From the NCBI GenBank assembly GCA_025450075.1, contig JANWIC010000007.1:1-39288 (forward strand): a stretch of DNA of 39,288 nt, read 5' to 3'. The DNA comes from Patescibacteria group bacterium. Its GTDB lineage: Bacteria; Patescibacteriota; Dojkabacteria; JAKAPS01. The notes beneath the pieces are model-generated. The model was given only the letters and a program-made list of their open reading frames with translations. It made no database searches and was not told the origin of the DNA. A program made the position numbers and the translations under genes. Of the stretch, positions 1-7,920 are shown piece by piece (the first letter of the stretch is position 1; each line of letters begins with the position of its first letter).

Positions 1-924
1 CTACTCTATTTTATAAATAGAGTAGTATTTGTCTTGTTTGTGTATTTCCTTCACCGTTAATTCTCCTTTATAATCTGGTAAAAGGATTATCTCTATACGT
101 GAAAATTTCTCTCTAATTTTATTCTCTTCTGAGGATTCATTGATAATAAATTCCCCTCTGTTTGTTCTGACAAACCAATATCCTTTGAAGCTCTGTACAT
201 TCTGAATTTTTCCTAGTCCTATATGATCTAAAATCTCTTGTAAAAATTCCTTTAGCTGCATACCGTTCTTCTTTGATGTAAAATCAATGCGTACTTCTGA
301 AATCGGAGCGTACAAACCATCATAATACCTCTCGTCTCCTGCAGGCATTCCTAATTTATAACCTTTATCCTTAACTAGGTGAATAAGATCCCCTATTGCA
401 TCAATTGGAGCTTCTCTGTCGTAAATTGTATCCTTTATCCACTCATATTGTCTTTCATTTGCATTTTCTGGGGTAAGATCTTTATCAACTAAATCTTCCA
501 AAAACTTATTTGGCTTCTCTTTTTCAATTGGTTCATATAGGCCGTAGTAACCTATTGGTCGTGCACTTTTAGATTTCCCAAGTACATACCCTTTCTCATT
601 CAAAAGTTTATAATAGTCATACATATTCTTTTCAGGAAACTTTATATCTTTCTCCCATTTAAATCTTAGCTTCTGACTGTTATTTACATTAAGTCCAAGA
701 TGTATTTTTAATCCAAAATAAAACCCTGATTTGCATCTTTCGGCTAATTCAGCTAGCTTATTCTCAATATCTACCAGTTCTCCTTTAATAGCTTCAATAA
801 CCACAATGTTTGCCTCTAAATTATCATCCTGGATAATAGGAACAAATCTGTCAAAGATCTTAAATGACTTTTTGCTAAGTTCCTCTATTTCTTCTTTCAA
901 ATCTTTATATGTAAATACATTCAT
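1..924 (-). CDS. hypothetical protein with an internal duplicated motif
   Basis: Intact 307-aa ORF ending in TAG at 1-3; two internal copies of KGYxLG...YYxGLYxPI. Confidence 0.75.
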   Translation of the reverse strand: MNVFTYKDLKEEIEELSKKSFKIFDRFVPIIQDDNLEANIVVIEAIKGELVDIENKLAELAERCKSGFYFGLKIHLGLNVNNSQKLRFKWEKDIKFPEKNMYDYYKLLNEKGYVLGKSKSARPIGYYGLYEPIEKEKPNKFLEDLVDKDLTPENANERQYEWIKDTIYDREAPIDAIGDLIHLVKDKGYKLGMPAGDERYYDGLYAPISEVRIDFTSKKNGMQLKEFLQEILDHIGLGKIQNVQSFKGYWFVRTNRGEFIINESSEENKIREKFSRIEIILLPDYKGELTVKEIHKQDKYYSIYKIE

Positions 925-1051
925 GATAATTATCTTATACAGATATTATACCAAATCACTTGAAATAGTGTGGAGAGTCGGGGAGTACTCAAATCACTCT
1001 TAAATCAGGAATGCTGATATAGCAGTCTAAACTAAGAATGGTTATTCTAAC

Positions 1052-1075
1052 ATTGTCTACTGCTCTCCGTTTTCG
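1052..1075 (+). repeat. diverged repeat element A (R-family)
   Basis: ATTGTCTACTGCTCTCCGTTTTCG vs R1 minus ATTGTCTAACTCTCTCCGTTTTCG. Confidence 0.5.
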
Positions 1076-1197
1076 CTTAACGATGTTATAAAAATTCCAA
1101 GTTATTTACTTCTACTTCCAATCCTCTTACTCTGTTTTTTAACCTTTCTATATGTAAAAATAAACTATATAATACCTATACTTTGTAAAATATTTAT

Positions 1198-1953
1198 ATG
1201 AAAACGTATACTTGGAATTCAATTTACAAAGATTATGTCATATATGAAGATAATGATATATTAGGTATTAATAAGCCAGCTGGAATATCTGTTATGTGGG
1301 ATAGAAATAAAGTAGACATTGTATCTTTAGCACAAAGTCAGAATATACATTTATTTCCTGTTCATAGAATTGATAAGGAAACTTCAGGATTTATTGTTTT
1401 TGCCAAAAATCCAGAAGCTCGTTTATCTGTAACACGCCAATTCAGTAAACATTTAGTTCAAAAAAAATATCTTGCAATAGTACGATTCGGAGATTTACCA
1501 AATGAAGGGACTATAGATTTACCTTTATCTGAAGGAAGAAAGAAAAAAATCAGAATAGCTGCTAAGAAAGAACATATTATTTTTGATAATACAACAAATT
1601 CTTGGTTTACGAAAAACTCCAATATTTTCTCAGATAAAAAGAACTATCCTTCAAAAACTAATATAAAAAGTATCTATCAAGATGACATTTACTTACTCTT
1701 ATCGGTAAATCCAGTAACGGGACGAACTCATCAAATTAGGGTACACCTGGCTTGGGTAGGTTTTCCCATAGTTGGTGATCCACTCTTTGAAAAACAAAAT
1801 ACATTTCAGAGAATGTATTTGCATTCATATTCATTAACATTTATTCATCCTACCCTACATAAGGAAATAATATTAAAAGCTCCTCCAGAGAAAAGTTTCT
1901 TCATTCTTTTAGAGAAGTGTCAATTAAGTTCAGATTATCTCAATTGGATATAG
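1198..1953 (+). CDS. RluA-family RNA pseudouridine synthase
   Basis: HRIDKETSGFIVFAK and GRTHQIRVHLAWVGFPIVGDPLF motifs. Confidence 0.93.
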   Translation: MKTYTWNSIYKDYVIYEDNDILGINKPAGISVMWDRNKVDIVSLAQSQNIHLFPVHRIDKETSGFIVFAKNPEARLSVTRQFSKHLVQKKYLAIVRFGDLPNEGTIDLPLSEGRKKKIRIAAKKEHIIFDNTTNSWFTKNSNIFSDKKNYPSKTNIKSIYQDDIYLLLSVNPVTGRTHQIRVHLAWVGFPIVGDPLFEKQNTFQRMYLHSYSLTFIHPTLHKEIILKAPPEKSFFILLEKCQLSSDYLNWI

Positions 1954-1984
1954 CTCATTCTCCACTATATTAAATCAAAACCTA

Positions 1985-2065
1985 TACAAATACTGTCCCC
2001 CCGGTTTGCCCGAAGGTGGGCCAGCTTCCCGTTTTTGAACAAACCACCCGTTTCAACTATACCAA
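1985..2065. other. GC-rich island with hairpin potential, unidentified (possible ncRNA or gene remnant)
   Basis: ccccccggtttgcccgaaggtgggccagcttcccg...caaaccacccg in otherwise AT-rich intergenic DNA; GGTTTG/CAAACC and GCCC/GGGC complementary arms. Confidence 0.35.
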
Positions 2066-2168
2066 CAATACTTCCCATCGCTAAAATTTGATAAGAGCAT
2101 AAGACGCTAGAACTCTCTTGCTTTCAGGTTATTATTCTACCTATAATTGAGATATAAATTATACTTTT

Positions 2169-3092
2169 ATGCTTGAAACAGATATTGATGGAAATGCAGA
2201 ATTTAGAAGAAATGATTGGTCGCTCCAGGATGTTTCAGATTTTTCTCCTTCAACCAAAGAACAAGTCCGACAAATAATCGCGTATTCTGATTCCCCACTA
2301 CTTCAGGGTGGAAAAATGGAAGTTACGTTTTCTAAAAGCGGTACTTTAATAGCCTTTGACACAAACGAAGGAGATAATATATTAAATATGCTTCAAACTC
2401 GAAAAGCTAATAAGAGTAAATCGAGTACTGAAGAGGGAGAAATAGTCACATTTTACGAAGATGAGATATCTGTAGTTATTGGAAAACGACAAGATGGAAC
2501 TACCAAACAGAGAGTTGAAATACGAATAGATAAGTATCAATCTGTCTCAGTTGCTTTGCGGCATACGCTTGGCCTAGGCGATTTATTACTACTCCAGGCG
2601 GCACCAACCCCATTAACTTCTGAATATGCTGAGAAGTTAGTAATAGACGGTGAAGTTTCCATGGGGAGAAGAACCATCCCCATAAAAATTGCAGCTGATT
2701 CAAAAGATATTAGGCATATGGAACCACCACTACCTAAAGACGGATGCAGGGTTGTATATCATGGTACCTCCCTCACTACAGCATTACAAATAGCTGAAGA
2801 AGGATTTCGAAGTGTATTATATGTTCGCCCAACTCTTTCTGAAATACCTTATGGGACATCATTGACACTAGCAAGAAATGAATGGGAAGGATATCAAAGG
2901 GCTGATTCTTCAGGATATGGGGCAATCATTGTGTTACAAGTTCCAAACGACAAACTTCAAGATAGAGGTGAAATGTTCTCGCCTGCTGGAGGTGTGGAGC
3001 ATATATTCCAAACGATACATATACCCGCAAGTGGGGATAGAATTGAAGAATTAAGAATGGCACAAATAGTTATAGGAACTATGGGAATATAG
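2169..3092 (+). CDS. hypothetical protein, C-terminal ADP-ribosyltransferase-like fold candidate
   Basis: 307-aa ORF; VVYHGTSLTTALQIAEEGF resembles the YHGT...I..GF motif of ART/Tpt1-like folds. Confidence 0.6.
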   Translation: MLETDIDGNAEFRRNDWSLQDVSDFSPSTKEQVRQIIAYSDSPLLQGGKMEVTFSKSGTLIAFDTNEGDNILNMLQTRKANKSKSSTEEGEIVTFYEDEISVVIGKRQDGTTKQRVEIRIDKYQSVSVALRHTLGLGDLLLLQAAPTPLTSEYAEKLVIDGEVSMGRRTIPIKIAADSKDIRHMEPPLPKDGCRVVYHGTSLTTALQIAEEGFRSVLYVRPTLSEIPYGTSLTLARNEWEGYQRADSSGYGAIIVLQVPNDKLQDRGEMFSPAGGVEHIFQTIHIPASGDRIEELRMAQIVIGTMGI

Positions 3093-3492
3093 CATATATC
3101 CCGCCTGAGTATATTGCAGAAATTATAATAGTTCGCCAAACACCACGCTGATACAAGAATAGTAATGTAAAGTGTTGAAGGGTACTCTAAATTATAACTT
3201 AATAAGGAATCTTAATATAACAATCTAAAGTGAGTTTGGCGATTATTTTTATCTATTGCAGTGAGCGAAATTATATGTTATTTCAAAAACAAAACTTTTT
3301 GTTTCAAATATTGAATCTGGTATCATTGATATTGGTAATCTAGCGTATATTACTCATCACGATAAAATTATCAATATGCGTTTTGCTAAATAATTCCACT
3401 CTTACTTAGGAAATATAATTTTCATTGCAGTTGATATTGTTTTTTATTGATTATAAGCATATACTTAGCAAGATCTTTACATTAAACATTTT

Positions 3493-3972
3493 ATGAGAAA
3501 TAGCAAATTCAACAACAGTTCTTACGGGAAAAAGCCATATAGCAATAAAGTCGATATCATGGGGGATGAAATACGTCAAATGTATAAGGCAACTTGTGAT
3601 AACTGTGGAAGATCTTGCGAAGTCCCTTTTAGACCTTCAAATAACAAACCTGTATATTGCAACGATTGCTTTTCTTCTATGAAAGATAAACCTGACACTT
3701 CGAGAAGATCAGATGGATGGAATGCAAAGAGATCAAATTTTGATACAAAGATGATGTTTAAAGCAACATGTGATGAATGCGGAAGATCATGTGATGTTCC
3801 ATTCAAACCATCGAATGGAAAACCGGTATATTGTAGTGACTGCTTTGAGAAAAAAGGAAATATATCCCCAAATAGGCAGGGAAATAACGACCATAACTTA
3901 TCGGAACAATTAAGAGTAATGAACACAAAACTTGATAAACTGATAGAATTATTAACTGCTCGAGAAGATTAG
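3493..3972 (+). CDS. zinc-ribbon protein with two tandem CxxC...CxxC modules
   Basis: MYKATCDNCGRSCEVPFRPSNNKPVYCNDCF and MFKATCDECGRSCDVPFKPSNGKPVYCSDCF. Confidence 0.88.
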   Translation: MRNSKFNNSSYGKKPYSNKVDIMGDEIRQMYKATCDNCGRSCEVPFRPSNNKPVYCNDCFSSMKDKPDTSRRSDGWNAKRSNFDTKMMFKATCDECGRSCDVPFKPSNGKPVYCSDCFEKKGNISPNRQGNNDHNLSEQLRVMNTKLDKLIELLTARED

Positions 3973-4706
3973 TCACTATCGTGTTTTTGACTTCTTAATG
4001 AAAAAGCGATTCTTTTAGACCCTTGTATAAAACATTCAGGTCTTACAGGAATTGTTAAATGCATATTAGAATTGTGCCTTTCAATAATAACAGCATTATA
4101 AAATATTCCTGAGCCTCTTATGATAGTAATTCCATAACGATGAAGATATCTTGTAATTACTTGTATTCCAAATTCATCAATTTCACCTTTATGAGATATA
4201 AGTGGAAGAGGAAGTTCATAAAGTAATGCGATATCTCCTTCGTGCATATTATTATAAATGTCTTCCAAAAAGCTAAATGGATTAGCTAAATATCGTGCTA
4301 AATATACTGAAAGAATAATACTTGGAAGTTCGGGATGATTGGAACGAATATTATGAAATATAGGAAAAGATAGATTTGCATCTCCTGTGACAATGTGGAT
4401 GCCTGGATGCCTTCCTTTTATTTGGTGAGCAGTAATACCGTATAACTTAGAATTCGTATCAACAATTTGTTGAATATCTACTAATGCTGAAGCATCTCCA
4501 CATCCAGCATCTATTACTAGTTGAGGGGAATCATTCCTATTCTTTATCAGCTGAATAAGATCAACCCCAAAGTTTCTAAATAAAGAAGCGTAATCTTGTA
4601 AATTCTGGGTAAAAGCAGGGTAATCAACTTTGTCCTGATTAGCAAGATAAAGTTCGGCAGCTAAGTCATTCATTGCCCGAATGTCCGGGCTATTGCTTAG
4701 TGACAT
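3969..4706 (-). CDS. class I SAM-dependent methyltransferase-like protein
   Basis: LVIDAGCGDASAL motif I; 245-aa ORF; TATAAT upstream. Confidence 0.7.
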   Translation of the reverse strand: MSLSNSPDIRAMNDLAAELYLANQDKVDYPAFTQNLQDYASLFRNFGVDLIQLIKNRNDSPQLVIDAGCGDASALVDIQQIVDTNSKLYGITAHQIKGRHPGIHIVTGDANLSFPIFHNIRSNHPELPSIILSVYLARYLANPFSFLEDIYNNMHEGDIALLYELPLPLISHKGEIDEFGIQVITRYLHRYGITIIRGSGIFYNAVIIERHNSNMHLTIPVRPECFIQGSKRIAFSLRSQKHDSD

Positions 4707-4782
4707 TACATATTATAATATGGGTATTATACCAGATTCTAAAGAATAATCGGTAGATTATAGTTAAATTGTATAAAAATAT

Positions 4783-5310
4783 ATGTCAGAAAGAATTGTT
4801 GGCGATTCCCCTATTATTCTAATAGAAAAGAAAAAAAGACCTAGCATTTCACAATGTGAGCTATCTGAATTAGATCTACAAGTTGAAGCACTATTAATGG
4901 GCAGTAATGGTATTTATGAGTCGCTGCTTAATGAAGCACAAAAGGCAGGTATTCTTTATACACAGGTTTCTGATATCTATAGAAAAGGGAATTGTGAAGT
5001 TGTTAGCAAAAGATTGGCTGAAAAGTTAAGAGATACATCTTATGAAGTTAAACTAATGGTATACAAAAAAAGACCCATAGGCAGAGTCCATCATTATTTC
5101 GTTGCAGTAATTCACCCTAATGGACAGGTATTTTATATTGATCCTACATGGCAGCAATGTTTATCAAGATTTAATGATGAATTCCCGGCGTTTATAATTT
5201 GGGAAAAGAGCGAAATGGAAAATGGTAGCCAACCTTACTTTTGGACGTTAGAAGAGATAGCACCTGACACCCATTGTATCTGGACCGATGCTGTATGTGA
5301 AGATCTATAA
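4783..5310 (+). CDS. hypothetical protein, possible papain/transglutaminase-like Cys-His-Asp enzyme
   Basis: GNCEVVSKRLAEKL ... HHYFVAVI ... FYIDPTWQQ ordered C-H-D residues. Confidence 0.55.
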   Translation: MSERIVGDSPIILIEKKKRPSISQCELSELDLQVEALLMGSNGIYESLLNEAQKAGILYTQVSDIYRKGNCEVVSKRLAEKLRDTSYEVKLMVYKKRPIGRVHHYFVAVIHPNGQVFYIDPTWQQCLSRFNDEFPAFIIWEKSEMENGSQPYFWTLEEIAPDTHCIWTDAVCEDL

Positions 5311-5327
5311 TGTAGTATATCAATGAT

Positions 5328-5741
5328 TCATTCCAACACACTAAACTTCTTCGTTATATCACGAATTGTATGATCTTCACCTACTAAAATGACACCAATA
5401 AGATGCAAGTCTTGTGTAAAACTTTTTCAATCTCTTCTTTGAATTCCTGATACCTTTTATGTAATCTCTATCCTAACTGAGTAAATCTATAGCATCTTAT
5501 CTCTTCGATTCCTTCAAATTCTCAAGAATTGTCAATAATTGATTTCCATTAACTTTGAGAATGACAGTACTAAACATAATTGCTGCATGTCAATTCATTT
5601 TTTATCAATGACAGGTTCCTGGTCATAGTTACCAGGATAAGAGAGGGTAAATCGTCCCATCAGAATTACAGCAACATTTATAGCTTTCCCCTTTTCTAGA
5701 TTTTGATCAAGTATTATTGCAATTCTTTTTGTTTGTTCCAT
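5328..5741 (-). pseudogene. degraded DUF2000-family gene
   Basis: Conceptual fragments MEQTKRIAIILDQNLEKGKAINVAVILMGRF..., STVILKVNGNQLLTILENL and IGVILVGEDHTIRDITKKFSVLE* in different frames/with stops; ORF track shows nothing here. Confidence 0.75.
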
Positions 5742-5800
5742 ATATTTGTAGTAATTTAAAATAACTAGATGATGAGTTTGTCAGATAAACAAATTCTCAA

Positions 5801-6481
5801 TTAAAGTTCCTTAAAATAATCATTTAGTTCTTCAATTAATTGATTTACTGAATTGATGACAAAATAGCCATTATGGAAGCTGTATACTGCAGGATCTTCT
5901 TGAATTGCTGCTCGTATACTAAATGGCTTTTTGAGAGTTTTTGCATCAAGTGCGTGTTGTATTTCTCCAAATGACGACATAAGTCCTGCACCAAATGCTT
6001 TAATAGTATCTCCTTCATTGATAAGACCAAATTCAATGGTAAACCACCAGAGGTTAGCAATTTTATGTATATCTTCTTTCTTTATATTTGCCATAGTAGA
6101 TGCAAATAGATTGGTTAACCTCAACGTATCATTGTGGAGTAAGAAGGGCAGATGTCCCAAAATATCATGGAACATGTCCGGCTCAGGTGTGAAATCAAGT
6201 TCTTCCATGCTTCGCAAGTAGGTAGTGATTGGAAATACATCTTTTCCAATCAACGTTATCCATTGAGAAGCTGATAAATATCGAATTATTGTATGTTCAA
6301 TACGCCAGCCAGTGGAAGGTGTAATTTTTTTGTTAAGTTCACGTACTGTCGGTATAGAATCAGGAGTAAATTCGATTTTTTTTAGTCCATCCAGATATTC
6401 TTTACAGGCAAACTTTTCAATATTTGGTAATTGCTTCTTGAATAAAGTTTTCCAGATTGAGTTTTGTTGTTGTGTATTCAT
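5801..6481 (-). CDS. biopterin-dependent aromatic amino acid hydroxylase (phenylalanine 4-hydroxylase-like)
   Basis: TPEPDMFHDILGHLPFL (HxxxxH iron ligands), WWFTIEFGL (Glu ligand), AFGAGLMSSFGEIQHAL. Confidence 0.93.
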   Translation of the reverse strand: MNTQQQNSIWKTLFKKQLPNIEKFACKEYLDGLKKIEFTPDSIPTVRELNKKITPSTGWRIEHTIIRYLSASQWITLIGKDVFPITTYLRSMEELDFTPEPDMFHDILGHLPFLLHNDTLRLTNLFASTMANIKKEDIHKIANLWWFTIEFGLINEGDTIKAFGAGLMSSFGEIQHALDAKTLKKPFSIRAAIQEDPAVYSFHNGYFVINSVNQLIEELNDYFKEL

Positions 6482-6492
6482 TTTAGGATAAA

Positions 6493-6518
6493 AATATAAA
6501 AAGCTCCATAATGGAGCT
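6493..6518 (-). terminator. intrinsic terminator/attenuator upstream of the hydroxylase
   Basis: Minus strand AGCTCCA-TTA-TGGAGCT followed by TTTTTATATTTTT, between the leader ORF and the hydroxylase ATG. Confidence 0.85.
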
Positions 6519-6546
6519 AAAAGATGGATAAAAAAGTATTAGCTCC
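6513..6546 (-). promoter_or_regulatory. putative antiterminator stem
   Basis: Minus strand GGAGCTAA (6546-6539, end of leader ORF with stop) is exactly complementary to TTAGCTCC (6520-6513, 5' arm of terminator). Confidence 0.7.
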
Positions 6547-6610
6547 GATAACGGGTATCATAATAGAGATAATATCGAATTGTTTTTTGATGATCTTTAA
6601 AGATATCCAT
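6539..6610 (-). CDS. Tyr-rich leader peptide MDIFKDHQKTIRYYLYYDTRYRS
   Basis: 23-codon ORF with TAA stop; GGAGG SD 7 nt upstream of ATG; 5 Tyr in residues 13-21; directly upstream of terminator and Tyr-forming enzyme. Below ORF-track size cutoff. Confidence 0.85.
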   Translation of the reverse strand: MDIFKDHQKTIRYYLYYDTRYRS

Positions 6611-6633
6611 AAAAAAACCTCCGAGAAGGAGGT
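6611..6633 (-). promoter_or_regulatory. SD-containing terminator-like hairpin in front of the leader ORF
   Basis: Minus strand ACCTCC-TTCTC-GGAGGT followed by a T run; GGAGG is the leader SD, 5' arm ACCTCCTT equals the 16S anti-SD sequence. Confidence 0.7.
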
Positions 6634-6845
6634 AAAATGTGTAAAAATAACTATTACAAACTAACCCCCATAAGAAGCAAGGTAATAATAGCTATATGTA
6701 ACAGTAGTTTTGTATGTCATAATGTTGAGATTATAACAAATTTCAAGAAATTCCTCAATAATTTGGTTTCCATTATTGTATTCCTTATAATCTATATAAT
6801 TCCTAAGCAGCTTCAACTGCAATTTAATTCACATATACACTCTGA

Positions 6846-7157
6846 TTAAAATAATCCTCTTGATTGTGCTTCATTTCTGAGCAAATCTGTGAGATGTCCT
6901 GCTATTCCCTCATTCACTTGCTGCTTTTGTGTATCATTTAAACTGTTTTCATCGATGTTATTCTTTTGAAAAAAGTCATTTTTTACCTGATCAAACAATT
7001 GCTGGTGTTCATCTTTCATGTTGTTTCCTGTTCCGTAACCTGGATTAGTATTTCTTGCTCCAAGCCAGGAAGATATAGTATGATCTGCTATCCCTCCTAC
7101 TACAACTGATCCAGCCATTTGTGCAAAGTGGTTTTGTAAAAGATTTTGGAAATCCAT
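6846..7157 (-). CDS. hypothetical protein
   Basis: 103-aa intact ORF, Gln/Asn-rich. Confidence 0.6.
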   Translation of the reverse strand: MDFQNLLQNHFAQMAGSVVVGGIADHTISSWLGARNTNPGYGTGNNMKDEHQQLFDQVKNDFFQKNNIDENSLNDTQKQQVNEGIAGHLTDLLRNEAQSRGLF

Positions 7158-7266
7158 AATTTATTGATGATATATATTCCATCTTAAAATATTTCCATAT
7201 TTGAAACTGTAATCTTCTCAACATTTCTACTGGACAATATCAATTGTAAAGTATTCTGATCGCACT

Positions 7267-7920
7267 ATGGCTAATAAAAAGAGAAAAAACAAAACACCCA
7301 TCATATAAAATACTTTATGGCTTATACAGCTTAACTGGAAGTATGTCTCCTTCATTATTATTTCTAGAGTGATAGGAAATATTAACTCTTATGCTGGTAG
7401 ATTCATCAATTCATTTTTTATCGGATTGATGCTTGATAAGATTACTGTATATATTAAATCGCCTCATCAAAATACTTCCTTTATCCTTTATCCATTAATA
7501 ATATTTGGTCTCTACTATTTCTTGACTTCAGGAGCAAGTATTATGCGTAATCTAGGTGAGAACTTATCTGGTTTTCAATTCTCCTATGTATTACCCGAAA
7601 TCTTACTCCATGAAAAACTCAATACACTGCATATTGCAAGGTTTTTCTATAGAAATGACCCGATCCTAATCCTTGATGAACCGACTGCATCTATAGATGC
7701 AGTAGCAGAAGCAAATATCTTTAATAGGATATATTCCTTTATTGAGTATAAAACAGTGATAATCATCTCACACAGATTTTCGACTGTAAGAAATGCTGAC
7801 ATGATTATAGTTCTAGACAATGGCAAGATTGTAGAAGAAGGATCACATACAGAACTGCTTGCTAAAGATGGCGTATATGCTAATGCATATAAATTACAGG
7901 CCAAGGGATATCAAGATTAA
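7267..7920 (+). pseudogene. ABC exporter remnant (N-terminal TM segment fused to C-terminal ATPase tail)
   Basis: NINSYAGRFINSFFIGLMLDKI... then directly FFYRNDPILILDEPTASIDAVAEANIF...ISHRFSTVRNADMIIVLDNGKIVEEG; no Walker A or LSGGQ; upstream in-frame continuation is broken by TAA at 7306-7308. Confidence 0.85.

Noticed and set aside
731-1003. Antisense and overlapping ORFs in the track (e.g. 731-1003, 2500-2703, 3576-3926, 5931-6221, 7647-7904, 26217-26597, 32292-32696)
   Set aside because: They lie opposite well-supported genes and show no recognisable protein features.
6640-6700. Precise promoter of the Tyr-leader transcript
   Set aside because: TTGCTT-18-TAATAG is only a weak candidate; I could not choose a TSS confidently.
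6637-6849. 70-aa plus-strand ORF MCKNNYYKL...
   Set aside because: No family features; lies in the probable promoter/leader region of the minus-strand hydroxylase unit.
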